Below are positions 46,359-54,712 of a stretch of 63,433 bases of DNA, one piece after another. Both the position numbers and the translations under genes were made by a program. The DNA is from an uncultured Cytophaga sp. (GTDB lineage Bacteria; Bacteroidota; Bacteroidia; Cytophagales; Cytophagaceae), in NCBI RefSeq assembly GCF_937863595.1, contig NZ_CALMGQ010000014.1:1-63433 (forward strand), written 5' to 3'. A model generated the notes under the pieces. The model was not told the DNA's origin and made no database searches. It saw only the letters and a program-made list of their open reading frames with translations. Numbering within the stretch: position 1 is the first letter of the stretch; every line of letters starts with the position of its first letter.

Positions 46359-46997
46359 TTATTTCAACAGTCCATTTTTGCAGCATTCATATGCTCCATC
46401 AATTTCTAATCGATTAAGCATATAACCAGTACCACAAGAATAATATTGAATGTATTTTTTGTCAGCCAGTTCAACGTAGCTTAATGCCGTTTGAAATTGT
46501 TCTTTTTCAATATATATTTTTGCCAAATACAAGCTAGCAGTATGTTTATAATGAGAAGTATAACTTCCGTAGCCGTATGAGTTGGTTATGGTGTCTCCAG
46601 GAATATCAGAGGAATGTCTATAGCTAATATTATACGCTGGTAAATCAGAGTCCATTATTTTTAAAAAAAGGCTTTCGGACTCAGCTGTTTTATAAATTTC
46701 CCAAAGTGCACAAGCAAGCATAAAGTAGTCAGTACAATTTTTTTCTGTCGGTTCAGCTGAAATTAGTTTCTGATGCTTTTTATATAAACGGTAATTTTCT
46801 TTTGTCGAATCGTGCAAGAGAAAAAAATTGCAACTTGACGAAACTATTAAAGTAGTGGTGGTGTCCCAATGGAATATTGGAATGGAATCCACATATAATG
46901 TCAAAAACTTCGAACTATCTTGTGCAAAAGACGCCTGCGTTGCGAACATCAATAAAAGCGAACATAGACCTGTTAGTGTATGTTTAAGTTTTTTCAT
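46359..46997 (-). CDS. Exported protein with TPR-like helices
   Basis: A 212-residue exported protein with a signal peptide (KLKHTLTGLCSLLLMFATQA). The middle and C-terminal parts have helical repeats of TPR type (DYFMLACALWEIYKTAESES, then KEQFQTALSYVELADKKYIQ), which usually bind proteins. It has no catalytic motif. It precedes the small membrane protein gene on the same strand. The role is unknown. Its start is ATG at 46997. Confidence 0.55.
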   Translation of the reverse strand: MKKLKHTLTGLCSLLLMFATQASFAQDSSKFLTLYVDSIPIFHWDTTTTLIVSSSCNFFLLHDSTKENYRLYKKHQKLISAEPTEKNCTDYFMLACALWEIYKTAESESLFLKIMDSDLPAYNISYRHSSDIPGDTITNSYGYGSYTSHYKHTASLYLAKIYIEKEQFQTALSYVELADKKYIQYYSCGTGYMLNRLEIDGAYECCKNGLLK

Positions 46998-47050
46998 ATT
47001 CCCCCTATTTATTTTTAGTAAATCAATCGGAGACCCAAAACAATCTTTTC

Positions 47051-47090
47051 AAAAAAGAACGGCCCTGACTCCCCATCAAAACCGTTCTTT
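47051..47090 (-). terminator. Terminator of the acyl-CoA synthetase gene
   Basis: AAAGAACGG (47054-47062) and CCGTTCTTT (47082-47090) pair perfectly. On the minus strand the hairpin is followed by T residues (A-run 47051-47056). The 7-bp repeat array A lies between this hairpin and the gene end at 47182. Confidence 0.6.
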
Positions 47091-47099
47091 CTTTCGTCT

Positions 47100-47156
47100 T
47101 AGTACTAAGTACTCCGTACTCTTTACTTCTCGTCTCGGGACTCCGTACTCTATACT
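47100..47156. repeat. Heptad repeat array A (xxGTACT)
   Basis: Six 7-bp units read TAGTACT, AAGTACT, CCGTACT, CTTTACT and, after an imperfect 15-base break, CCGTACT and CTATACT. The phase is kept on both sides of the break only by unit type, not strictly. It lies in the 3' region of the minus-strand acyl-CoA synthetase. The same unit occurs at the fad operon gaps. Confidence 0.8.
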
Positions 47157-47181
47157 TCTCTCGTCTAGCAACTGGAAACTA

Positions 47182-48945
47182 TTACCTCGCGTACATTTTC
47201 TCAATCTTCTCTATGCAATTCTGCATTACAATCTTACGTTTCAATTTCAAGGTTGGGGTCATTTCTCCACTCTCTATTGTAAAAGGCCTTGGCATTAAAA
47301 TGAATTTCTTCACACGTTCGTACTGTGCAAAACCTTCATTCAACTCATCAAACTCTTTTTGAAATTTTGCAATTACCTGTGTATTGCAAACCATTTCTTC
47401 ATTGGTTGTATAGGAAACCCCTTTTAGTTCACACCAGCTTTTAACATCTGGGAAAGAAGGAACAACAATTGCGGAAGGGAATTTTTCACCTTCTCCAATG
47501 ACCATGATTTGCTCAATATAACGCGACTCTTTAAATTTATTTTCAACCAATTGAGGCGCTATGTATTTACCGCCTGATGTTTTAAACATCTCTTTTTTAC
47601 GATCGGTAATTTTTAGGAATTTATTTTCTACAAATTGTCCAATGTCTCCTGTGTGAAACCAGCCTTCACTATCAATGGCTTCGGCAGTTAAGTCTGGGCG
47701 TTTGTAATACCCCTTCATAATATGCGGTCCACGAGTCAATATTTCTCCATCCTCAGCAATCTTCACTTCAACACCAGGTAGCAATGGCCCAACGGTACTG
47801 ATTCGAGTTTCATCCGGATTAAATCGGTTCACTGCAATTACGGGAGAGGTTTCTGTTAAGCCGTATCCTTCCATAATCGGAATCCTTGCAGCCCAAAAGA
47901 TGCGAGCCAAGCGGGGTTGCAATGCCGCACCACCCGAAACAATGTTTATGACGTTGCGACCGAGCGCTTCGCGCCATTTATTAAAAATAATTTTGTTCGC
48001 AAGCGCTAGTTGAATGTTATATAAGAACCCTTGATTTGTTTGCATATCGTATTTCAAGCCCAAATCAAGTGCCCAATAGAAAAGAGATTTTTTTATTCCA
48101 GAAAGTTCCGACCCTTTTGCTACAATTTTATCATACACTTTTTCAAGCAAACGTGGTACGGTAACAAACATGTGCGGTTTTACCTCTTTTAAATTCTCCC
48201 CAACGGCATCTGTACTTTCAGCATAATATATCGATACACCTTGTGATAAGTATAAGTAGCACAGCATGCGCTCATACACGTGACACAAGGGCAAGAAACT
48301 AAGCGCGCGGTGATTGTGATCAACCGGCATAAGTGGAATCGATGCTAGTACATTGCTCAATATATTATTATGTGTAAGCATTACACCTTTTGGTTTTCCT
48401 GTAGTACCAGATGTATATATAAGTGTTAGTAAATCATGGTTGAATACATTCGCCTTATATGGATCAAGCATGGAAGCTGATTCACCTTCTGCTAATGCGG
48501 TGATTTCTTTCCAACTTTTTGCACCTGGAACTTCTTTTAAGGAATAAATAATCGGATTGGTTGTTGAGCCTTGTGCTGCTTCTGTTGCTTTGTGATATAG
48601 CGCTTCGTCATAAGCGAAAACCATTTTCACTTCCGCGTCATTAAAAATATATCTGAAATCTTCAACGGTAAGTGTGGGATAAATCGGCACACTTACAGCA
48701 CCAATTTGCTGAAGCCCTAAATCAATAAAATTCCATTCAGGCCTATTGGGTGAAATGATTGCAACTTTATCGTCCTTCTTCAAGCCCAATTTCACAAACC
48801 CTATACTAACTGTATCAATAATTTCTTGTATGCGTTCAGAAGAATAGGTAATCCAAGTACCGTTTTCTTTGGTTGCCAAAGCATCCGTTTTGGGATATTT
48901 CGCAATCTGCTGCGGAATTAAATCGAATAAACGCGTAACAGTCAT
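47182..48945 (-). CDS. Long-chain acyl-CoA synthetase (AMP-forming)
   Basis: This 587-residue enzyme activates fatty acids as acyl-AMP and then acyl-CoA for beta-oxidation. It belongs to the ANL superfamily. The P-loop-like motif YTSGTTGKPKGVMLTH, the aromatic substrate motif GYGLTETSPVI, and GWFHTGDIGQF...KITDRKKEMFKTSGGKYIAP are clear. The C-terminal lysine region follows. It has the length and pattern of Bacteroidota FAA1/FadD-like enzymes. It is transcribed away from a small arsC-like gene. A heptad array and hairpin terminator follow its stop. Confidence 0.93.
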   Translation of the reverse strand: MTVTRLFDLIPQQIAKYPKTDALATKENGTWITYSSERIQEIIDTVSIGFVKLGLKKDDKVAIISPNRPEWNFIDLGLQQIGAVSVPIYPTLTVEDFRYIFNDAEVKMVFAYDEALYHKATEAAQGSTTNPIIYSLKEVPGAKSWKEITALAEGESASMLDPYKANVFNHDLLTLIYTSGTTGKPKGVMLTHNNILSNVLASIPLMPVDHNHRALSFLPLCHVYERMLCYLYLSQGVSIYYAESTDAVGENLKEVKPHMFVTVPRLLEKVYDKIVAKGSELSGIKKSLFYWALDLGLKYDMQTNQGFLYNIQLALANKIIFNKWREALGRNVINIVSGGAALQPRLARIFWAARIPIMEGYGLTETSPVIAVNRFNPDETRISTVGPLLPGVEVKIAEDGEILTRGPHIMKGYYKRPDLTAEAIDSEGWFHTGDIGQFVENKFLKITDRKKEMFKTSGGKYIAPQLVENKFKESRYIEQIMVIGEGEKFPSAIVVPSFPDVKSWCELKGVSYTTNEEMVCNTQVIAKFQKEFDELNEGFAQYERVKKFILMPRPFTIESGEMTPTLKLKRKIVMQNCIEKIEKMYAR

Positions 48946-49044
48946 GTAAGTTTTTGATTAGTTTATTTTGCCACTTAAGTTATATACGATTATCTGTATT
49001 AAAAAGATATAAGTCAATAATTTCCATTAAGACGTTCAATATCC

Positions 49045-49052
49045 TATTTTTG
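49045..49052 (+). promoter_or_regulatory. TAnnTTTG box before arsC-like gene
   Basis: TATTTTTG fits the TAnnTTTG consensus and lies 22 bases before the ATG at 49074. No TTG is seen at -33. Confidence 0.35.
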
Positions 49053-49073
49053 AACAAAATTAGATCATTTCGT

Positions 49074-49427
49074 ATGCCAACACTCACTATTTTCGGAATA
49101 AAAAGTTGCGACACCATGAAGAAAGCATTTCAATGGTTGGATGGCAAAAAGGTTGCCTATACATTTCACGACTATAAAAAAGGGAATTTGACGAAAGAGG
49201 ACATTGAAGTCTGGATGAAAGATTTGCCAATTGAAGAAATTATCAATAAGAAAGGAACAACGTGGAAGAAATCTACGGATGAAGAAAAAGCGTCCATTTC
49301 TGACTCGAATAAAGCAATTGAATTAATTTTGAAAAATCCATCCATTGTAAAACGACCTTTGGTACAAATGGGCAAAAAGCATCTTGTTGGCTTCAATCCA
49401 GAACAATGGGATATTTTCTTTTCCTAA
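49074..49427 (+). CDS. ArsC/Spx-family protein (YffB-like)
   Basis: This 117-residue thioredoxin-fold protein resembles the arsenate reductase/Spx group. It starts with PTLTIFGIKSCDTMKKAFQW, containing the single redox Cys in a CxxxxK pattern rather than CxxC, as in YffB proteins. RPLVQMGKKHLVGFNPEQW ends the domain. The start at 49074 is chosen because the longer frame has 40 improbable residues. Its role could be thiol-based reduction or RNA polymerase binding. No arsenic gene is adjacent. Confidence 0.8.
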   Translation: MPTLTIFGIKSCDTMKKAFQWLDGKKVAYTFHDYKKGNLTKEDIEVWMKDLPIEEIINKKGTTWKKSTDEEKASISDSNKAIELILKNPSIVKRPLVQMGKKHLVGFNPEQWDIFFS

Positions 49428-49507
49428 AATGAACGCACATATAATTTCACTACAATTGTAACTAAATGAGAGCCGGTGCGTTTATGTAAGAAATTGCATA
49501 AAAAACG

Positions 49508-49774
49508 ATGGAATCAAATCTTACAGCAGACAATATTTATTGCATCTTTCAAACACTTAAGAAAGATGGCAGAAGTGATGCCGAAATCAAAAAGAACTTA
49601 GTTCAGATTTTTATGAATGAGAAAAATGCATTTAAAGATTTTTGTATTGAAAGTGTAATGACTCCACAAAAACGCCAATCCTTTTTCTCTCAAAAAAACA
49701 TTTTGTATTCTATAGGACTCATTGCTAGCTCTTATTTGCTGTATTTATTTTTACAAGCAGAGAACATCCTATAA
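49508..49774 (+). CDS. Small single-helix membrane protein
   Basis: An 88-residue protein whose C-terminal part holds one hydrophobic helix (ILYSIGLIASSYLLYLFLQA). The soluble N-terminal part is helical (DNIYCIFQTLKKDGRSDAEI). It has no family I recognise. It may act as a tail-anchored membrane protein. It sits alone, 139 bases before the marR gene. Confidence 0.45.
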   Translation: MESNLTADNIYCIFQTLKKDGRSDAEIKKNLVQIFMNEKNAFKDFCIESVMTPQKRQSFFSQKNILYSIGLIASSYLLYLFLQAENIL

Positions 49775-49912
49775 CAGAATCATCGATTGTATTGAAGCCA
49801 TTTTTTAGGCCCTTGCTTCAATAAAAACCCATTTTGCATATTTTTTTATCTTTTTCATAAATATTACTATGAATGCATAACATTTTTTTGAATTATTCCG
49901 TTAGATTATTGT

Positions 49913-50353
49913 ATGAAACCTAACGAAACAGTTTGTTTTAACATTAAATATTCTTGGCATTCCATTTCAAGGATGTATAATGAGCGTGCTTCAAAATATG
50001 GCACCACTGCAGCAATAGGTTTTGTTTTATTAAATATTGATCCCGAACAAGGCACTGCAGCTACTCAAATTGGCCCTGCTTTGGGGATGGAGGCCACAAG
50101 CCTTTCTCGTGTTTTTAATAATATGGAGCAAGAGGGCTTGATTGAACGCAAAAACGACCATACAGATAAAAGAAAAGTGACTATTTTTCTAACCAAGCTA
50201 GGTAAGGAGAAAAGACAAATTGCCAAAGATTTTGTAGTAGATTTCAATGATAAGGTGAAAGATCAGATTCCAGCTTCTAAACTGGAAGTGTTTTTTGAAG
50301 TATTAAATGAAATTCAAACCATTATCGAGAATAAAAATACATCGTTAACCTAA
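49913..50353 (+). CDS. MarR-family regulator of the fad operon
   Basis: This 146-residue winged-helix regulator has the MarR fold: an N-terminal dimer helix (IKYSWHSISRMYNERASKYG), the DNA-binding part ALGMEATSLSRVFNNMEQEG with wing NDHTDKRKVTIFLT, and a C-terminal dimer helix. It is 16 bases upstream of fadJ and is probably first in the operon. MarR-type repressors commonly sense acyl-CoA or fatty-acid ligands, so it may control this operon, by inference from position. A short inverted repeat (CGTTAG 49899-49904 with CTAACG 49920-49925) spans its start codon. Confidence 0.87.
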   Translation: MKPNETVCFNIKYSWHSISRMYNERASKYGTTAAIGFVLLNIDPEQGTAATQIGPALGMEATSLSRVFNNMEQEGLIERKNDHTDKRKVTIFLTKLGKEKRQIAKDFVVDFNDKVKDQIPASKLEVFFEVLNEIQTIIENKNTSLT

Positions 50354-50369
50354 TAACCTTCAGTTTAAA

Positions 50370-52775
50370 ATGAGCCATAGAAAAATTCGCAAAGTTGCAG
50401 TATTGGGTTCCGGCGTAATGGGTTCTCGCATTGCATGTCATTTTGCAAACATTGGTCTAGAAGTACTCCTTCTAGACATTGTTCCTAAAGAACCCAATGA
50501 TGCTGAAAAAGCTAAAGGTTTAACCCTAGAAAGCAAAGCCGTTCGCAATAGAATTGTAAACGATGCACTACTCGCTTGTTTAAAATCAAATCCTGCTGCT
50601 TTATACGATACTGCAAATGCGTCGCGCATCACGACAGGGAATTTTGAAGACAACATGAAAGACATTGCTTCTTTCGACTGGGTCTTAGAGGCGGTTGTAG
50701 AAAATTTAGATATTAAGAAGAAGGTATACGAGCAAGTAGAAACGTTTCGTAAACCAGGCACATTAGTAACATCCAATACTTCGGGTATTCCCATGCACAT
50801 GATGTCTGAAGGAAGAAGTGAAGACTTCCAAAAGCATTTCTGTGGCGTGCATTTTTTCAACCCACCACGCTACATGCGTTTGTTAGAAATTATACCTGGA
50901 CCGAAAACAAGTCCAGAGGTAATTGATTTCTTAATGTTGTACGGCGATTTATATTTAGGGAAAACGACGGTACTTTGTAAAGATACTCCTGGTTTTATTG
51001 CCAATCGCATAGGTATATACGGAATCATGGAAGCCTTACATACAATTATAGAACTTGGCTTAACCGTTGAAGAAGTTGATAAATTAACAGGGCCCGTTAT
51101 TGGTCGTCCAAAATCTGCAACCTTCCGTACGCTTGATGTAGTTGGTATTGACACCGTAATAAAAGTTGCAAATGGTTTATTAGCTGGTGCGCCAAATGAC
51201 GAATCAAAAGACATGTTTGTTCTTCCAGACATTTTGAAAAAAATTGATGAGAATAAATGGTATGGTGATAAATCACAACAAGGTTTTTATAAGAAAACAA
51301 AAAACGATACCGGACAAACAGAAATTCTTTCGTTAAATCTGAATTCCTTATTGTATGGCCAGCAACAAAAAGTAAAATTTGGAGCACTAGAGCAAACAAA
51401 AGTTATTGAAGATTTAAAACCACGTTTTTCTGTATTGATAAAATCAACAGACAAAGCAGGACAGTTTTATAGAAGAACATTTTTAGGCTTGTTCAAATAT
51501 GCTTCATGGCGTATTCCTGAAATTTCAGACGAATTGTACCGCATAGATGATGCGATGCGTACTGGTTTCGGTTGGGAACTTGGTCCCTTCGAAACGTGGG
51601 ATGCTGTTGGTGTAGCCAAAGGCGTAAAGTTAATGGAAGAAGACAATCGCAAACCAGCTCAATGGGTATATGATATGCTTGAAGCTGGCAATGCAAGTTT
51701 CTATAAAGTTGAAAATGGAAAGCGTTTGTATTATGACATTCCAAGCAAGTCATATAAAGTAATTCCGGGTACAGAATCATTCATTATTTTAGATACACTT
51801 CGTGGAAACAAACCTGTATTCAAAAATGCAGGTGCAACCTTACACGATATTGGAGATGGAATTGTAAACTTAGAGTTCCATACAAAAATGAATACGCTGG
51901 GCGGAGAAGTAGTCGATGCAATAAATCGTTCAATAGGTATTGCAGAAAATGATTTCCGTGGAATTGTAATTGGGAACGATGGCGCTAATTTCTCTGCAGG
52001 AGCAAACCTTGCATTGGTCTTGATGTATGCGATCGAACAAGAATACGATGAAATCGATTTCATGATTCGAGCGTTCCAAAATACGATGATGCGTGCCCGA
52101 TACTCTTCTATACCAGTTGTTGTAGCACCACATAACTTAACATTGGGCGGCGGTTGCGAGATGACACTTCACGCCGATCACGTTCAAGCATTTTCTGAAA
52201 CGTATATTGGTTTGGTTGAATTTGGTGTGGGATTAATTCCTGCAGGCGGTGGTACCAAAGAGTTTACCTTACGTGTAAGCGACTCGTTTGAAGAAGGAGA
52301 TATTCTAGTAAACAATCTTAAAAATGCGTACATGAATATTGCAACGGCAAAGGTTGCAACTTCTGCAGAAGAAGCACGCAAGATGGGCATTCTTCGTAAA
52401 AGCGATGGCATTACATTAAATAGAAGTCGCTTGATTTCTGATGCAAAAGCAGCTGCTATTAGCTTAGCTGAAGCAGGGTACACGCAACCAAAACAACGCA
52501 AAGACATTAAAGTACTTGGGCAGTCTGCATTGGGCATGTTCTATGCGGGAGCCAACTCTATGGTTTCTGGGAAATACATGTCAGAGCACGATCGTAAAAT
52601 TTCTGAGAAGCTAGCCTACATTATGTGTGGTGGAGATTTGTCTGCACACACCTTGGTATCCGAGCAATACTTGTTGGATTTGGAACGTGAAGCATTCTTG
52701 TCTTTAACGGGCGAAAAGAAAACACTTGAGCGTATCCAGAGTATCCTTACTTCAGGCAAGCCACTAAGAAACTAG
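50370..52775 (+). CDS. fadJ: 3-hydroxyacyl-CoA dehydrogenase/enoyl-CoA hydratase
   Basis: This 801-residue bifunctional enzyme carries out two beta-oxidation steps. The N-terminal part is a 3-hydroxyacyl-CoA dehydrogenase (NAD motif VLGSGVMGSRIACHFAN near residue 11, HFFNPPRYMRLLEI, DTPGFIANRIG). The C-terminal part is an enoyl-CoA hydratase-like domain (NFSAGANLALV, LTLGGGCEMTLHAD). The order is dehydrogenase first, hydratase last, opposite to E. coli FadB and common in Bacteroidota. It follows the MarR gene and precedes an S23 gene and a thiolase gene. The symbol is by analogy. Confidence 0.92.
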   Translation: MSHRKIRKVAVLGSGVMGSRIACHFANIGLEVLLLDIVPKEPNDAEKAKGLTLESKAVRNRIVNDALLACLKSNPAALYDTANASRITTGNFEDNMKDIASFDWVLEAVVENLDIKKKVYEQVETFRKPGTLVTSNTSGIPMHMMSEGRSEDFQKHFCGVHFFNPPRYMRLLEIIPGPKTSPEVIDFLMLYGDLYLGKTTVLCKDTPGFIANRIGIYGIMEALHTIIELGLTVEEVDKLTGPVIGRPKSATFRTLDVVGIDTVIKVANGLLAGAPNDESKDMFVLPDILKKIDENKWYGDKSQQGFYKKTKNDTGQTEILSLNLNSLLYGQQQKVKFGALEQTKVIEDLKPRFSVLIKSTDKAGQFYRRTFLGLFKYASWRIPEISDELYRIDDAMRTGFGWELGPFETWDAVGVAKGVKLMEEDNRKPAQWVYDMLEAGNASFYKVENGKRLYYDIPSKSYKVIPGTESFIILDTLRGNKPVFKNAGATLHDIGDGIVNLEFHTKMNTLGGEVVDAINRSIGIAENDFRGIVIGNDGANFSAGANLALVLMYAIEQEYDEIDFMIRAFQNTMMRARYSSIPVVVAPHNLTLGGGCEMTLHADHVQAFSETYIGLVEFGVGLIPAGGGTKEFTLRVSDSFEEGDILVNNLKNAYMNIATAKVATSAEEARKMGILRKSDGITLNRSRLISDAKAAAISLAEAGYTQPKQRKDIKVLGQSALGMFYAGANSMVSGKYMSEHDRKISEKLAYIMCGGDLSAHTLVSEQYLLDLEREAFLSLTGEKKTLERIQSILTSGKPLRN

Positions 52776-52779
52776 TAAA

Positions 52780-52814
52780 AAGTACAGAGTACTTAGTATA
52801 GAGTACTTAGTACA
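52780..52814. repeat. Heptad repeat array B1 (reverse orientation)
   Basis: Five units read AAGTACA, GAGTACT, TAGTATA, GAGTACT and TAGTACA, starting five bases after the fadJ stop. They are the inverse orientation of the xxGTACT units in array B2, 77 bases further on. Confidence 0.8.
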
Positions 52815-52891
52815 AAAATAAAATAAAAAGCATTTGAATTGTCGGGGGATAAAACTCAAGTGTAGTAAAACAGAAATCAATTCTTATCAAT

Positions 52892-52933
52892 CCGTACTTT
52901 GTACTTTGTACTTTGTACTCCGTACTTAATACT
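52892..52933. repeat. Heptad repeat array B2 (forward orientation)
   Basis: Six units read CCGTACT, TTGTACT three times, CCGTACT and TAATACT, ending 11 bases before the S23 start codon. Array B1 upstream is inverted to it, and array C after the gene is in the same direction. Confidence 0.85.
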
Positions 52934-52944
52934 TTCGATCAGTT

Positions 52945-53295
52945 ATGTATAAATACAAACAGTTAAAACTGTGGCAGAAATCTATGAATGTAACAGCTGA
53001 TATATATAAGATAACAGAAAAGCTTCCCGATAAGGAAAGGTATAATCTGATTTCTCAAATATGTAGATCAGCCGTCTCTATTCCTTCTAATATTGCTGAA
53101 GGGGCTGGGAGAAATTCAAAGAAAGACTTTTCACACTTCTTAAGCATTGCTCTTGGTTCTTCATTTGAATTAGAAACTCAGGTGATACTAACAGAAAAAT
53201 TAAATTATTTATCTAAAACTCAAATTGACGACATACTAGCACAGCTTATTGAAATACAAAGTATGATTTTAGGATTAAAAAAATCGTTAGAATAA
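52945..53295 (+). CDS. Four-helix-bundle (S23/IVP-type) protein within fad operon
   Basis: A 116-residue all-helical protein of the 23S-rRNA intervening-sequence (S23) family. The signature is KLWQKSMNVTADIYKITEKL near residues 8-27 and SAVSIPSNIAEGAGRNSKKD at about 42-61. Such proteins are related to Avd proteins of diversity-generating retroelements and are often nucleic-acid binding and scattered in genomes. It sits between fadJ and the thiolase, which is not its metabolic home. Both sides carry GTACT-type heptad arrays. Insertion as a mobile unit is inferred, not shown. Confidence 0.85.
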   Translation: MYKYKQLKLWQKSMNVTADIYKITEKLPDKERYNLISQICRSAVSIPSNIAEGAGRNSKKDFSHFLSIALGSSFELETQVILTEKLNYLSKTQIDDILAQLIEIQSMILGLKKSLE

Positions 53296-53335
53296 ATACT
53301 CTGTACTCTGTACTCCGTACTTAGTACTTAATACT
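53294..53335. repeat. Heptad repeat array C (forward orientation)
   Basis: Six units read AAATACT, CTGTACT, CTGTACT, CCGTACT, TAGTACT and TAATACT. The array starts at the S23 stop codon and ends six bases before the thiolase ATG. It ends like array B2, with TAATACT as the last unit. Confidence 0.85.
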
Positions 53336-53341
53336 ACAATT

Positions 53342-54526
53342 ATGAAGACACAAGAAGTATATATAGTAGCCGCATACAGAACAGCAGTAGGCAAAGCACC
53401 TCGCGGACTCTTCCGTTTTTATCGTGCAGATGATTTAGGTGCAGATGTTGTAAGACATTTAGTTGCATCTGTTCCGGCATTGGATAAAAATCGTATTGAT
53501 GATGTAATCGTTGGTAACGCTACGCCAGAAGCAGAACAAGGATTGAACATCGGCAGAATGATTTCATTGATGGGCTTGGATACGGTTAAAGTTCCAGGTA
53601 TGACCGTGAATAGATATTGTTCATCCGGCTTAGAAACGATTGCTATTGCAGATGCAAAAATTCGAGCGGGCTACGCCGATTGTATTATTGCGGGTGGAGT
53701 GGAAACGATGAGTCCAATACCTTTTGGTGGTTGGAAAACTGTTCCAAATTACGAGTTGACAAAATCGCATGCGGATTACTACTGGGGAATGGGATTAACT
53801 GCAGAAGCGGTAGCTGCACAATACAATGTATCTAGAGAAGATCAAGATTTGTTCTCATACAATTCACATCAAAAAGCAATCGCTGCAATTAAAAATGGTC
53901 ACTTGCAAGATGGTATTGTTCCGATAACAATTAAGGAAACGTATTTGGATGCAAATGAAAAAAAGAAAACAAAAGAATATATAGTTGACGTAGATGAAGG
54001 TCCGCGGGCTGACACAAGTGTTGCAGCATTAGCAAAACTTCGTCCCGTATTTGCAAATGGAGGATCCGTAACGGCTGGTAACTCTTCCCAAACATCAGAC
54101 GGCGCAGCATTTGTGATGTTGATGTCTGAAAAGATGGTGAAAGAATTAAATTTAAAACCAATCGCACGTATGGTATCCTACGCCGTTGCTGGTGTTGAAC
54201 CGCGCATTATGGGTATTGGTCCGGTAGATGCCATTCCAAAAGCATTGAAATTAGCAGGCATGAAACAAGACGACATCAATTTGATCGAATTGAATGAAGC
54301 ATTTGCTGCGCAATCCCTAGCAGTTATTCGTACACTTGGCTTAGACGATTCTAAAGTGAATGTAAACGGTGGCGCTATTGCATTGGGTCACCCACTTGGT
54401 TGCACCGGAGCAAAATTGTCTGTACAAATCTTCAACGAACTGAAGCGCACCAATCAGAAATACGGCATGGTAACCATGTGCGTAGGCTCTGGACAAGGCG
54501 CGGCAGGGATATTTGAGATGCTTTAA
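53342..54526 (+). CDS. fadA: Acetyl-CoA acyltransferase (thiolase)
   Basis: This 394-residue thiolase cleaves 3-ketoacyl-CoA to acetyl-CoA and a shortened acyl-CoA, the last step of beta-oxidation. The nucleophile Cys93 lies in NRYCSSG, His350 is in [15 protein letters not shown], and Cys380 is in CVGSGQG. The length is standard. It is separated from fadJ by the S23 gene and repeat arrays, and from the acyl-CoA dehydrogenase gene by another repeat pair. It probably pairs with FadJ as a beta-oxidation complex. The symbol is by analogy. Confidence 0.93.
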   Translation: MKTQEVYIVAAYRTAVGKAPRGLFRFYRADDLGADVVRHLVASVPALDKNRIDDVIVGNATPEAEQGLNIGRMISLMGLDTVKVPGMTVNRYCSSGLETIAIADAKIRAGYADCIIAGGVETMSPIPFGGWKTVPNYELTKSHADYYWGMGLTAEAVAAQYNVSREDQDLFSYNSHQKAIAAIKNGHLQDGIVPITIKETYLDANEKKKTKEYIVDVDEGPRADTSVAALAKLRPVFANGGSVTAGNSSQTSDGAAFVMLMSEKMVKELNLKPIARMVSYAVAGVEPRIMGIGPVDAIPKALKLAGMKQDDINLIELNEAFAAQSLAVIRTLGLDDSKVNVNGGAIALGHPLGCTGAKLSVQIFNELKRTNQKYGMVTMCVGSGQGAAGIFEML

Positions 54527-54527
54527 G

Positions 54528-54562
54528 AAGTACTAAGTATAGAGTACTAAGTATAGAGTACA
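54528..54562. repeat. Heptad repeat array D1 (reverse orientation)
   Basis: Five units read AAGTACT, AAGTATA, GAGTACT, AAGTATA and GAGTACA, starting immediately after the fadA stop. The orientation is opposite to array D2, 74 bases downstream, the same arrangement as B1/B2. Confidence 0.8.
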
Positions 54563-54636
54563 AAAAGTAAATAAATAACTTTAGTACCTAATTCAATCTT
54601 AATACTCTTTACAGAAAAACATAAATTAAAATCATC

Positions 54637-54671
54637 ACATACTTTGTACTCAGTACTCTGTACTCCGTACT
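54637..54671. repeat. Heptad repeat array D2 (forward orientation)
   Basis: Five units read ACATACT, TTGTACT, CAGTACT, CTGTACT and CCGTACT. The array ends 41 bases before the acyl-CoA dehydrogenase ATG. Confidence 0.8.
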
Positions 54672-54712
54672 TATCACAACAAGTCCAAGACTAACCATTA
54701 ACACCAAACCAT

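Noticed and set aside
50438..52537. Several long minus-strand frames across fadJ.
   Set aside because: They are antisense to a clearly conserved gene, have no protein-like motifs, and follow from codon bias of the sense strand.
52780..54671. CRISPR array.
   Set aside because: Units are 7 bases without unique spacers of constant length, and no cas gene is present.
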